Part shown: positions 1-10,860 of the stretch, piece after piece | Layout: each line of letters begins with the position of its first letter | Numbering within the stretch: the stretch's first letter is position 1 | NCBI RefSeq assembly: GCF_020509005.1 | Contig: NC_063016.1 | Span: 1,736,001 to 1,800,000, forward strand | DNA from: Fulvia fulva | Lineage: Eukaryota > Ascomycota > Dothideomycetes > Mycosphaerellales > Mycosphaerellaceae | Length of the DNA stretch: 64,000 nt | Direction: 5' to 3' | Program-made: the position numbers and the translations under genes | The notes under the pieces: model-generated | Told to the model about the DNA's origin: nothing | Database searches by the model: none | Seen by the model: the letters and a program-made list of their open reading frames with translations, nothing else

Positions 1-1128
1 ACTATACGTTTGCGAACGGGCCGGTTGGTCACACTTGGCTGAATACTACAGTACCCACGATACTTTACTACTCCTTCCGTGGTGAGCCCCTGCGCCGCCT
101 GGATATCATGACAACGGCCGATCTTTCATTACGAAGTGCGTTTTTTGGCTTTCCGTATGGTTCATTCGCGACTTGAGACATGGCGGATCAGTACTTCCTC
201 ATAGCGGAATGTTTGTGCCGATCAAGCCTCACCTTTGGCAACAAGAGACATTGTTGGCTGTGCGACTACTTGTACATATTGCGCTTCAGCATGAGCCTCG
301 TTAGCTCTGCGATTGTAGTTTCACAAATATACGTCTACCAGTATGATGGCATGACGTTGAATTAGACTATTAGACCCACCTTGATAATGTGGCCTCAGGC
401 CTCAATACACCAATACAACCCACCGCACTCGTTGCGGTTTGCTGTATCATGCATATGTCGGTAGAACCATACCGACATCTCGGGCCGCACCTTCTAGGTG
501 TGACAAAGGCACTGCTGCATGCGTACCCTGTTCGCCGACCTCATGCGAACAAACAACTCTCAGCCCTTGTCTTGCAGGTCTGCCTGCCTATGGCTTCGAG
601 CTGCTGAGCACATGACACTCACTCAGTTCCGAGAGCTCCCTGGCATGTGTTCACGAGGCACTCTTACAGGTGCAGGATGGGTGCTCACCTTGATGAGGCG
701 TTTTACAACAAACCAAGAGCCGTAGTGTGTCTGAGCCTTTGGCCCCCAAAGCTATTTCGAAGATGGTATAGCGTCACGGCTGGAAACATAGTACCACGGT
801 GTGGGCTTCAGATGTTACCTTGTGGTTGTTTCAGAACTGACACAACTTCAGTGCTCACGACGCACGGGATGCTGCACGATGTTACTGATAGACGTATTAT
901 ATTGATTGTTCTCGTCCCCTGATCAAGAGCGGTGTCGAGCCTCATGCTTGCCCGCAGCTCTCCAGGATCTGGGCCTCAGGGCGTGGCTGCTGGTACGTAG
1001 TTTGGCATTGTCGTCATAGAGGTGCAGGATTCTTAATGTTTTCTTCGCGGTTGCGGGTCGTAGTAGCCGCTGTGCAATTCCAAAATGTTGTTGCCTCCAA
1101 GATATCCGCCGCTTTTCACCGTGGACTT
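1..1128. other. left-edge stretch with no supported gene
   Basis: Only short open frames of up to about 90 codons occur here, on the plus strand and overlapping one another. None has a recognisable domain, a good start context or splice continuity. I see no RNA gene or repeat. It may be the 3' flank of the minus-strand gene that follows, or part of an intergenic region cut by the window edge. Confidence 0.5.
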
Positions 1129-2478
1129 CTAGAACGATCGACGTCGTTTGACCGACACTTGATGGACAAGATGGAATGCTCCAGATCGGTTGGGGTCGTC
1201 CAGCGTTAGAAGATCGTTGAGGGAATTCCGTCGCGTTACTGCGAGACCATCCCGGGATGCCCTGACAGTATCGATCCAGTCATAGACGCGGTCCTGACTT
1301 CCTGAGCTCGGGGCCTTTGACTGCCTTAACGAACGTTTTACTGCATCTCCGGGTAAGATGTAGGAGTTCGTGGGCCAAGATTTCGTCGATTCTGGCTGCC
1401 CAAAGTCAGATTCAGCAATGGTAGCATCCAGATGCTGGCCACCTTGTCCAGACCAGCTGCTCTGTGCTTGAGATGGAATGATGTGTCGGAATTGATCTGG
1501 TCCCCGTTGCGTGCCGACGGTTCGTTCATGCTCGATGACGGCGCGTTCTGCCTGCTCAAGGTCTCGTTGCATGACCTCACGCTTTGTCGAATACGCTTTG
1601 TAGAAGTCGTCATCTGCGACAGACAGTACTTCATCCCGGTCAAGCAGTAAGTTGCGATAAATCTCATCCTCATGACGGGCGTAGTCCAGCTCCACGAGTC
1701 GCTCTTGAAGGATTTCCACATCGGCTTTTAATGAGTGCAAGACCTCGGCGGAGGTCAGGCTGTGCTCTACAGGCGTCCGGACAGGTCTTGAGATCGCGAA
1801 GTACTCCGCAGCAACGACAAAATCAGCATCGCGTTCTGCCAAGGTCTGTTCTAATTTAGCCAAGTGTCGCTGGAGCTGACGAATGTTGGCCAGGCGAGCA
1901 TTGTAAGTGTCAAGAGATCTCTTCGCACTTCTTTGCAAGTCGAACAAACGCTTAGGGTCATGAGACTGCGCCGCGTTGCCTTCTTCGTCCAAAATGTCCC
2001 CCTGCGATTGCGATATCTCCACAAGCTCGTGGCACAGTTCTTCGTGTTCCAACTGGGCCTGCTCACGGTAATCGGAGACGTCGATGCGAGCTGCAATCAA
2101 GGCCTCGTAGCGGCGTTGAAGTTGCTCTTTGGAAGGCGAGCGAGCCCTACGCCGTGAAGTTCGAGATGCTGTACATGTATGGTGGGAATGTGTCGTATAG
2201 TGACGACTTGAAGAGTCTGTGGCAATTCCGTCGGCACGGTCGGGATTCGGATGTGGAAAGTTGCTTCGTGGCACATTGCCTCGCATCTCTTCGCTTTCTT
2301 GCCCTTCGTGCGGGCATCTACCACGTCTATGGCAATGTCGCGAAACAGCACTGTCGTTCCGGCTCGCCCCATCAGTGGGAACGGCAAGAAGTTCCTGTCC
2401 GAGCGACTCATGCTGCCTTGGATAGTCCTGGTCCTGTCGCTGTCGCTGTCGCCGAACAAGCGTCTGTTCATGGCCCAT
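1129..2478 (-). CDS. hypothetical coiled-coil protein A
   Basis: This is a 449-residue open frame I do not recognise by name. The first ~110 residues are basic, Arg/Gln/His-rich and of low complexity, so the true start could lie further in, for instance near the SPSKEQLQRRYEAL segment. Residues ~115-330 are rich in Glu, Gln, Leu, Arg and Ala with heptad-like spacing, which suggests long coiled coils. The C-terminus carries VYDWIDTV followed by RRNSLNDLLTLDD and a basic end. A comparable pair of motifs, in reversed order, ends the minus-strand gene at 5422-6417, so the two may be distant paralogues flanking the DUF6590 gene. No membrane segment or catalytic motif is visible. Function unknown. 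Confidence 0.6.
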   Translation of the reverse strand: MGHEQTLVRRQRQRQDQDYPRQHESLGQELLAVPTDGASRNDSAVSRHCHRRGRCPHEGQESEEMRGNVPRSNFPHPNPDRADGIATDSSSRHYTTHSHHTCTASRTSRRRARSPSKEQLQRRYEALIAARIDVSDYREQAQLEHEELCHELVEISQSQGDILDEEGNAAQSHDPKRLFDLQRSAKRSLDTYNARLANIRQLQRHLAKLEQTLAERDADFVVAAEYFAISRPVRTPVEHSLTSAEVLHSLKADVEILQERLVELDYARHEDEIYRNLLLDRDEVLSVADDDFYKAYSTKREVMQRDLEQAERAVIEHERTVGTQRGPDQFRHIIPSQAQSSWSGQGGQHLDATIAESDFGQPESTKSWPTNSYILPGDAVKRSLRQSKAPSSGSQDRVYDWIDTVRASRDGLAVTRRNSLNDLLTLDDPNRSGAFHLVHQVSVKRRRSF

Positions 2479-3155
2479 CTTGGCCCATCTGTATCGCCGT
2501 GACAGCAGGTGTGCAAGTGGACCCTACGCAGTCGGCAATTGGGCAGGGCGATCATGTGCTTATGCCATCTGGCTCAACGATCGATGCTTCGTACTGAATC
2601 TCAAGAATCCTGCATGGGCGTGGGCATCGGCATTGTCGACGAACAACATTTCTATGTATTGCGCACAGAGATGAGCGGGTAGAGCACGACTGGGGGGCAG
2701 AGAAGAGACATGAGGCTCTGCAAAGCTCGAATGAGCTGCGTACTGCCAATGAGCTTGGACATTAATCTCAGCCACTCGCACTCGTGCACATCTTCTGGCC
2801 AAACAGACACCTATCCGTCGATAGCACCACGCGGCTCGATCCTGCATGCCTGGTACAAGCTAGCTGTGTCATCTGCAGCCACCCAGCGTGCCAACCCAAC
2901 CCTCCGTCCCAGTGCTTTTGCCGCCTACCTACGATGCTCACATGCCACCGCGCCTTGGGTCAATGGCCAGCTCAGCTTGCAGTACATGTATGCAGCAGGA
3001 CAGGGAGCAGGAGCATGCGCGGCAGGAGCGTCTCCGCGCAGAAGCAGAGCCTCATCGCATGACTTATTAACGTGGGGACATGCTACCGTGTGCGGCAACA
3101 CAAGGGTTGCAAGATCAATCTCTTGTAACAAAGTACAGCAATCTGTGTGCCCAGC
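2479..3155. other. intergenic, divergent promoter region
   Basis: The stretch lies between the start of coiled-coil protein A (minus strand) and the inferred first exon of the DUF6590 gene (plus strand). Short frames on both strands have no domain or splice continuity. It presumably holds promoters for both genes; I see no clear TATA box. Confidence 0.4.
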
Positions 3156-4890
3156 ATGTCTGGCAGTTCCTCTCCGTGGCAATGGTCTCCTATACTCAAC
3201 CAGTGGTATCTTCCGGCTACAGAGAATGGCCGTAGCTTCGGCGTTCTGCAGAATGGTACACGGATCCCTCTGCCACCAGCCTCACTCGCATCAACATCAC
3301 CTGCCAGGTAATACCTTATCTCGCGACTGGAGGTATACATACAGGTGAGAACAGACAGCAGTGAGCCCCGTTACATGCAGCAAGCTCCTCAAGACAACCT
3401 CTCTCAGAATCGACCGCAATCAAGACCAAACTCGGGAGGCTATGTCTATGGCGCAGATTATCCTCAGGCAACTGGACAGCAGTCGTCGATTGACCAGGGT
3501 CTCCAAAGTCTTACCTTGAGTCCGCCAAGGAGCAACACCTCTCGCTTCCTGGGAATCTACGAGACTCGAGATCGAAATGGGGTATCTTCAAGCTCGGCAA
3601 CGGGCCCCAAGGAAACCATCACAGACCCAGTGCTGTACAGAAATGGCGTTGTAGCGAGTAAGATGTTTTTCGGTACTGACACAGAAACTGAAAGGTTGGA
3701 CCCAGGTCAGTGCCGACATGCCTTCAGGTAAGCCAGTCGCGTAATCGCTGACAACTCAAAGGTTTCAAGAAGCGCCCAGGCAACTTTTTCAGCCGTGGCA
3801 AGGTGGGTAAAGATCAAACGCCTTCATTCACGTTTGCTGAACGACACAGGTTCTACTTGTGCTATGGTCAGAGCCCACATCTCGTGAAGACATGAACACC
3901 GAGATTACCAGGGTCAGGTTTAATGAAGCTGTCTTTTCCCGCATACGCCGCTTCATCGTGATTAAGGAAGGCTCAACATTCTGTACAGCCGTTTAAGCGC
4001 ATATCGCATAGGATATCGATCGCAAGCTCATATCTGATAGGCAGATAACCACTTACACAAGCCAAGGAGTATCCAAAGCCGGCATCAGGAAAGGTGATCA
4101 CGCGATTGTATACACTGGCATGGAGCCGCCCTCCCCGTTGCCGGCAGAAGAGGCTATCAATCCTCATGAAAGTATGCTCCAACCTCCTATCCGCATAGAC
4201 CCTGTCAAGCCGGGAGACAAGCTTGATTCACTCGCGAAGATCAACTACGTCAAAGTGTACACGATTGAGCACAACCTAAAAGTCAAGCCCTTTGGCATGG
4301 TCATAAGACTTGATGCTCTGGCCAACCAGTTCCATCAAGTATGGCTCACTCAGCAAGACCTGAATGCACCCATCACGCCCGTCGGACGAGGTGCTGCCAG
4401 ACAGCCACAACAGTTTGTACCAGCTCTTCGTCGTGGCGAGGCTCCTGTCAGAGCAGAGGGTAGTGCAGATGCCAGGTTGGCCGAGCGTCAACAACTCGCA
4501 AGACAGGAAGCGGAAGTCCAGCGCGCAACAGCACGAGCACGCCAAGGTCGAACGGAAGCAGCCATCTCGGAGGACGACGATGCGGAGCTCCCTGACCGTC
4601 GTCAACGCGCTCGGGAAGAAACAGAAGCCCAGCGTGAAGCCGCAGTGCGTAGGCGCAATGCCAATGCCAACGCCGACGATGACGAGCAGGGCCGTGCTGG
4701 TGACGACGACGCCGCCCCTACACAGTCCGACGTATACCATACACAGGCTCGACGAGCTTGGCGGCGAATGACGCGCGAACAAGGCTACTCTACAACGCAG
4801 GCATGGCCTCTGCTGGTTGATGTGATTCAGCGCACACAAAGGGTGAGCCCAGAAGAGGCCGATAATCTTGCTCGCCAGTATCTTGCTTGA
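3156..4890 (+). CDS. DUF6590 domain protein, five exons
   Basis: The spliced model is 3156-3307, 3359-3705, 3762-3802, 3850-3990 and 4045-4890, giving about 508 residues with frame kept throughout. The domain core shows FKKRPGNFFSRGKV, then LLVLWSEP, RRFIVIKEG, the ITTYTSQGVSKAGI segment, DHAIVYTG and, later, INYVKVYTIEHNLKVKPFG. This order is typical of the fungal DUF6590 family, whose function is unknown. Exon 1 encodes a Trp-rich start (SPWQWSPILNQWYLP) similar in style to the N-termini of this family, but its join to exon 2 is my least certain splice. The region after the domain (about residues 320-500) is Arg/Glu/Asp-rich with probable coiled coil. Introns 2-4 are 47-56 bp. It is likely intracellular, with no signal peptide. 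Confidence 0.75.
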
Positions 4891-5421
4891 CAATCTGCAT
4901 CATTAGAGTGGCCTCTACGCATGGGTTAGCTCATCATCATGAACATACTCGTGTATCAGCACAAATACGAGAGGGCACGGCCAGTAATTTGGTCGTGTCC
5001 TCGATACTGCACCTGGGGGTACTGTTCGATGTACTCAGCACTTCATGTCATGGTCAATCACGCAAATTCACTCGGCTGCTGCGGTGCCTTGGCTTCGCTC
5101 TGGTAACCGAAGGATCCGGCTACTTGCTCCATCTTCGTCTAGTCGATACCACTCAGCGGCGTTGGCAAGACAAGGTAATATGCACATTGTACGGTGCTGC
5201 AGCTCCGCACCAATGCCATCTCAACTGGATCAACAACAGATATGACTACAAGCAAACGCTGTACCATTGCTGTGCAAGGAGTCGTGAGAGCCCATGATCA
5301 ATAACGTCTCCACGACATACGTACCTTGGGTTACAGCTGCCCTCCAGTGCAATAAATATTGTACAGATATGGGTATCTCTTTGAGCTCCGGAACAGTTGA
5401 CACCTCTTCGAGGTGTGGAAC
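4891..5421. other. convergent intergenic region
   Basis: This lies between the 3' ends of the DUF6590 gene and coiled-coil protein B. Short overlapping frames only; no RNA gene, repeat or domain seen. Confidence 0.4.
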
Positions 5422-6417
5422 TCAAGTCGGCCGGCTGCTTAGTACGCTCTCTACTTCTTCCCTCCATTCCATCACCCGCGATGACACGTCACGACTTCGT
5501 CCAGCTGGGCCACCGCCGAGAGCAAGGAGGTCTTCAATGCTAGACTCCCTCGACAAGATTTCATCCGTCAGATCTTGTTGACATTGCGGCACAGATGGCG
5601 GTGGCGAGATATATCTGTGATTGCCATCGATAAGCTTGTGATCTAATGCATCGTTGCAAATCTCGTCCAGAAGACCGAATTCACGATCAAGCTGCCTGGA
5701 ACGAGATTGTGCGCCCTGATGGTCAACAGCAGCCGAGAGGCAGGCCCGTTTGGCATTCTCAGTCGCCTCAACAGCATGGGAAAGACGCTTATCTATGGCA
5801 CATCGTCTAGCTGTGTGTTCATTTTCGAAGTCGTGTTTGGTGATGGAAAGCTCAACTCCCCGATCCAGATTCACATTTCGGCTGACAGTTGCTCGTCGAT
5901 GTTCAGAGTCGAGTTTCGCTGATTCCTCGACGATCTGGGCAACATTTGCCGCATTATCGTAAAAGTTCTCCAGTAACGGTTCTAGGCTAGATGACGTATC
6001 GCTATGCGATGTCGAAGTCAGACCGCGCAGCATCCACAACAGGTCAAACTTAGCGGACGTCCAGATGCCAGTCTTGTGTACGTTCTCCATCAGTGATTCG
6101 AAAAAGACATGCTCATGTCTATGCTGGCTCGACTCGAGCTTGCACAAACGTTGATGTAATTTAGCCTGCTCGACTGTTTGTGCATTTAGCGCAGACTCAT
6201 CTCCCTGCAGCCGCAGGCGCCGCTCCTCCAGATTGACGGGCTCCGTAGAAGATCCAAGTGCGCTGATCAATTCCTGTCGGGATGCTTGAACTCTCCTATG
6301 AAGCTGGATGCGGTACTGTCTTGGGAGGACAAGCTCGACCCCAGCCAAGTGGACTGCATCTCTGAGGCTTAGAAGTTCAGTATAGGCTACGAGGACATCA
6401 GAACGATTCCATCTCAT
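5422..6417 (-). CDS. hypothetical coiled-coil protein B
   Basis: The predicted product is 331 residues. The frame stays open further upstream, but I chose the ATG at 6417 because its context (AAAACATGAG) is good and the residues upstream look non-coding. The protein starts MRWNRSDVLVAYTELLSLR. It is rich in Glu, Arg, Leu, Ala and Gln with heptad-like stretches from residue 20 to 260. It ends with the motif RESSIEDLLALGGG and then RVMEWREEVESVLS. Related motifs end coiled-coil protein A, 3 kb away on the same strand. No catalytic motif, signal peptide or membrane segment is visible. I do not recognise the family; a structural or scaffolding role is only a guess. Confidence 0.6.
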   Translation of the reverse strand: MRWNRSDVLVAYTELLSLRDAVHLAGVELVLPRQYRIQLHRRVQASRQELISALGSSTEPVNLEERRLRLQGDESALNAQTVEQAKLHQRLCKLESSQHRHEHVFFESLMENVHKTGIWTSAKFDLLWMLRGLTSTSHSDTSSSLEPLLENFYDNAANVAQIVEESAKLDSEHRRATVSRNVNLDRGVELSITKHDFENEHTARRCAIDKRLSHAVEATENAKRACLSAAVDHQGAQSRSRQLDREFGLLDEICNDALDHKLIDGNHRYISPPPSVPQCQQDLTDEILSRESSIEDLLALGGGPAGRSRDVSSRVMEWREEVESVLSSRPT

Positions 6418-7236
6418 GTTTTGAAGAGGCAGTAACAATGGTCGATCGTCATGGCGTTGGCAGCGGAGTTGCAGTAACAGGACGCAGTTGCACCCATGAA
6501 TGTGACAGCACACAGTCAACCAACGTCTGAAAGCCGAGCGCTTCGGCACATGTCGCGCGTGGATTGCGCTTCGGGTACGGCATCATTCGGGTCCACATCG
6601 CCGTGCACAGACGGCTTGGTCAACGACAGGGGACAAGGAACATCGGCAACGAACAGCGATCGGCAGTGGACAGTGAATGAACGACATATCATCCTCGGCA
6701 TCTACAAGACTGGAAGGTAGACAACCTCAATCCGCGCATATCATGAGCTGCTGAACGATGGTCAAGTACAGCTATATGCAGATAGTCGCGACAACGTTCA
6801 CATGAGGCAACCCTTCCGCAGATGCATGCTTCAAACGGAAGCGAGATTCGACCCACAGCGAAGACTCGCATACTGGAGCAAGTCATTGTGTCTGTTATAT
6901 CGACACGTGCGACCCGAACACCATGAGAGCTATGCAGTGGTTTCAACTGTCGGACGTTCGCCTTGCTTCAATCCATCCTCGCAAGGCGACAAATCATGTT
7001 TTGACGGCTATAGTGCAATTGCTAACAGCACGGCAGAACCTATTCTCCCACGTAGCACGACAACGTAGATTAATCTATAAACCAACGATCGTCAACGCGA
7101 TACTGCAGAGGGGACGTCACACCGCGAGCGTGCTTCGCCTATGCTATCGCAACAGATAGCTCGCCAACGTGTCAAACTGATGGCTTCCAATCTGGCAATA
7201 CATATCCTAGCTGGCGCGAATGCGTTGCCGAGACTG
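6418..7236. other. intergenic, upstream of pectin lyase
   Basis: Divergent region between coiled-coil protein B and the pectin lyase. Short frames on both strands show no domain. It should contain the pectin lyase promoter; a TATA-like element lies at its right end. Confidence 0.4.
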
Positions 7237-7243
7237 ATATAAG
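7237..7243 (+). promoter_or_regulatory. TATA-like element before pectin lyase
   Basis: The sequence ATATAAG lies about 105 bp upstream of the expected translation start. It fits a strongly regulated secreted-enzyme gene and argues that the start codon lies downstream of about 7270. Confidence 0.35.
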
Positions 7244-7343
7244 AAGGACAAGCCTTTGATGTGAGTACTGACTTCCTTACTGCTCTGTGTGCATACTCGC
7301 TTTCCCTTCCTTTGCAATTCACTCTTTCAACACGCACAGCAAC

Positions 7344-8595
7344 ATCTTGGCAGTAGCGCTGGTCGCTCTGCTCCCTTCAGCTCTCGCTCAATCCGTCAGC
7401 GGAACACCGGAAGGTTTCGCTGAGGGCACGACTGGTGGTGCCGCTGGAGAGACTGTCACGCCGACTAGCATCGACGAGTTGACCGAGTACCTGACATCGG
7501 AGGACCCTCTTACTATCGTCCTCACAAAGACGTTCGACTTCTCCGACAGCGAAGGTTCCACCACTGAGACTGGTTGCGCGCCTTGGGGAACTGCTTCGGG
7601 CTGTCAGCTCGCCATCAATGCCAATGATTGGTGTGACAACTACCAGTCTGATGCGGTTTCGGTGTCGGTCACCTACGAGAAGGCAGCTCTGACTCCCATC
7701 GATGTTGCCAGCGACAAGTCCATCATTGGTGAAGGTAGCTCAGGCGTCATCAAGGGCAAGGGCCTCCGCTTCGCCAACGGCGTCTCCAACATTATCGTTC
7801 AGAACATCCATATCACTGAGCTCAACCCGGATTATGTATGGGGTGGAGATGCTATCACTCTTGATGGCAGCTCCAACATCTGGATCGATCACGTCAAGAC
7901 CTCTTTGATCGGCAGACAGCACATCGTTGCTGGTAAGTAGGAGCATCCTTGGTTCGTGAGGGTTCCACTAACGTTCGTCAGGCTACGAAACCAACACTGC
8001 CATCACCATCTCCAACAATGAAATCGACGGCAAAACCTCCTGGTCTGCCTCCTGCGACGGTAGCCACTACTGGGCTCTCTACTTCACCGGCGAAAACGAT
8101 CAAATCACATTCAAGGGCAACTACATCCACAACACCTCCGGCCGCTCCCCAAAGGTCGACATGGGCACCCTCCTCCACGCCGTCAACAACTACTGGGCTG
8201 ACAACGCCGGCCACGCCTTCGAGGGCGAGGACGGCTACGTTCTGACCGAGGGTAGCACATTCGACAACGTCAAGGCCCCTGCAAAGGACTTCAACGGAGC
8301 GATGTTCGCACCAACTTCCGCCTCGAGCGCGTGCGAGAGCGGACTGGGACGTGCTTGCGTTGCTGTTACGTTCACGGGCTCCGGAGCGCTAGAGGGGACC
8401 GATACGTCGGTGTTGAGCAAATTTAGTGGGTTGACGATTGCTGATGCGGCGGCTGATGCGAGCGATGTGCCGAGCAGTGCTGGCTTTGGGTCTTTGAGCT
8501 CGACTAGCAGGACCTCGACTAGCACCAGGCGTGTCAGGGCTAGGTCTATTGGTGGTAGGATCTGGATTGGTGGCGTTGAGGACTTGATTGTTTGA
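7344..8595 (+). CDS. pectin lyase, PL1 family, with missing ATG
   Basis: This is a secreted endo-pectin lyase (EC 4.2.2.10 type) that cleaves methylated homogalacturonan by beta-elimination. Exons are 7344-7932 and 7982-8595, with a 49-bp GTAAGT intron containing CTAAC. Family hallmarks are GCAPWGTASGCQLAIN, VIKGKGLR, YVWGGDAITLD, WIDHVKT, IGRQH and SGRSPKVDMGTLLHAVNNYW. The first ~15 residues (LAVALVALLPSALA, then QSVSG) form a clean signal peptide and cleavage site. Oddly, no in-frame ATG precedes it. A stop lies upstream at 7269, and the position where ATG is expected, in the good context CAGCAAC, reads ATC (7344-7346). A spliced leader using the GTGAGT at 7261 does not restore an ATG. The start was therefore mutated, is near-cognate, or is a sequencing error. 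The C-terminus is Ser/Thr/Arg-rich. Confidence 0.85.
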
Positions 8596-8823
8596 GCGGG
8601 TTCTTGCCAAGTGGAGTTCGGATGAGATTCGTGTTGGTAGCGCAGGTGCAGCTTGAGCGCGCCTGCTTCTTTCAGATGGCCGTTGTAGGCAGCCACTCGC
8701 GTCTCAGGTTCATCTCGCCCCTTCTTCGATTCTCCTTCTCCCGCACCTACCCAGGTGACATCAACCAATCTAACACACTGAATTTTGAAACCACCCACAC
8801 AGCCCAGCAATCCAATTGCAACA

Positions 8824-9662
8824 TGGCGGCTACCGGTGCTAAGCAGACTGCAGAGGACATGGCGGCCTTGCTCCTAGTCATCAAAGAGGCCAACAAGCTC
8901 ATGAGTAAGCGCAAGTACGAATGTAAACACCGACGGGCACTGACAAAAGCAGAAGTACCAAAGTCGACCCTCCTCCGCGTCACCCCAGAGCACGAGAAAA
9001 ATGCCACAGACCTAGTACAGGGCATTCGCAGCATGGTCGATGAGTACAGAGGCGAAGGGGACTCACCGCCGGAGTTCTGGCCGTACTACGACTTCTTGAG
9101 GGACGCGAAGTACATTGCCGACTTTCCTGGTGGTCTTGATAAGGCGATGGATCTGGTGAAGGAGTTCGGTCTCGAGTATACTGAAATGTGCGGCCTGTAC
9201 GGAGGTGACCACCCACCAAGCCGTGGAGAAATGGATTATGACAGTACGATGTTGCTCTTCTACCACACCAAGGTCACCGCTTGGACGTCCACACAGCTTT
9301 TGGAGTGGGAGCTCGACCTGGACGTTGAGGGTCTGCTCACTGGCGATCCAGCAGTGACACGAAAGACTGGTGGAAGTTACCAATCCAATCGACCACCAAC
9401 ACGTCACTTCTACTACGGTCATTCAATCACTAGAGGCAATATCGAAGCCAAGATGTGGCCACATACCCTGCGTTATCTCAAAGCCTTGCATGCTAAAAAG
9501 ATCGCTTGCATCGTGGTTCCCAAAGTGGCCGGACATCGACTGAGCGTGGAGCTGGTGGACATGATCATCGAAGTGTCTTATGACAAGGCATTCACTGATA
9601 CGCCGCTTGCTATCTCGGCCGCGGACAACGATGAGAAGCATCGTCGCTATCGCGAGGAGTAA
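8824..9662 (+). CDS. hypothetical cytoplasmic protein
   Basis: The start MAATGAKQ at 8824 has a good context (GCAACATGG). The frame is also open upstream, to 8592, but that overlaps the pectin lyase end and lacks a plausible start. A probable 48-bp intron at 8905-8952 (GTAAGC, CTGAC, GCAG) is a multiple of three and has no stop, so the protein is 279 residues unspliced or 263 spliced. The sequence has an N-terminal helical part, then PPEFWPYYDFLRDAKYIADF, a Trp-rich middle and a C-terminus with IACIVVPKVAGHRLSVELVDMI, ending in a charged RRYREE. I do not recognise the family. No signal peptide or membrane segment is visible. Confidence 0.6.
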
Positions 9663-10860
9663 GCCCGCCGCTACGAGGAGTCGAGGGCACGTCAACAGAA
9701 GGCATTGTGGATGGTTTCGGACCCCTTCAAGACCCCGTCTCCGTACGTATCCTGAGGTCATCACAGGGTGCAATCGCCCAGGAAAAGGAGCGGCAACGAG
9801 GTAGCGCCAGAGCTGAGAGCATGGCTCATGGATGATGTTTGGTCTTCTTCGTTGCTTATGGACTGAGCCATGGCAGGTGAGGTATCTTGGTGCTCCTTAG
9901 CTCGATGAACATACGGAGACAGGCGTATGAGAATCTCAAACGCTGCTTTCTGACTGGTTCGATCGATATCGCCATGACCTGACTTCGGCATGACCAGCAG
10001 CACTTCTGTCCTGGAACGGTCCTCTCACGCGCTCGTCCTGCCCAAACATCTCGTTGTGTGTCCATCTCCATCATGTTGTACAACTTTCACTTGCTTCACC
10101 CGTCCTCTTGAAAGCCAATCGATGGGCCTGACTCCCAAAGCACCTTGTGGATTTCCGTGGTGGGGAGCATCTAGCTCCACCGCTCGGTCCGGTCGTGGAC
10201 ACAGTGACGCTCACACCGTGTCGTGTCGTGATATCAGCTTATTGCTCAGCTGAACGAAGATGGAATTGCAACAGCGACGTTGTCGTGTCGTCTCACGCAA
10301 TCCAGAAGAGCGCGCGAGACATTCTGCGGCTAGCTTCATGCCGGCTCCAGGATTCGATCGGCAGGCTCGACCGACATAGCAGTTGCCAAGGCTCTAGCCG
10401 GCACTTTCCGGATCCCTTGTTTGGCTTCTCTTGAACCAAGACTTAGGTCAAGCATTGCATTTGTTCGCGTGGTTGTTTCGATGCTCATTCACTTACATGC
10501 TCGCTTGGCATGGCCGGGATACTGTCATACTGCGACATCAGAATGTCATGCTGAGGGCCTTCCCGATCTCTCAGCCGAGACTGCCATCTTTAGCAACTAG
10601 GGAAGTTTAGTGTGATTCGGCCATTCTCGGCGGCCGGCCCTGTAAATGAGCAACCATGTCAGTGAGTCACCAAGGTGTGTTATGCGATGCACAGAACCTT
10701 ACCTCCCGCCAACCCCAGACACTCGCAGATCCTACTGATTATTGGTCGGTGTACGCTCCCGAGGATGCGCTGATTTGTGTATTACACCTCATCACCTTCC
10801 TCACGTTACTGCCCTAAGACAAAGGACCTCCAACACATATTCACACCTACAGACATCAAC
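9663..10860. other. long intergenic region before NRAMP gene
   Basis: About 1.2 kb with only short frames on both strands and no recognisable domain. No TATA box or repeat is obvious. It probably holds the regulatory region of the metal transporter. Confidence 0.4.

Noticed and set aside
7261..7340. Intron in the pectin lyase leader starting at GTGAGT
   Set aside because: The signals are good, but joining gives no in-frame ATG because a stop (7235-7237) lies just upstream; the TATA-like element also puts transcription start near or after this donor.
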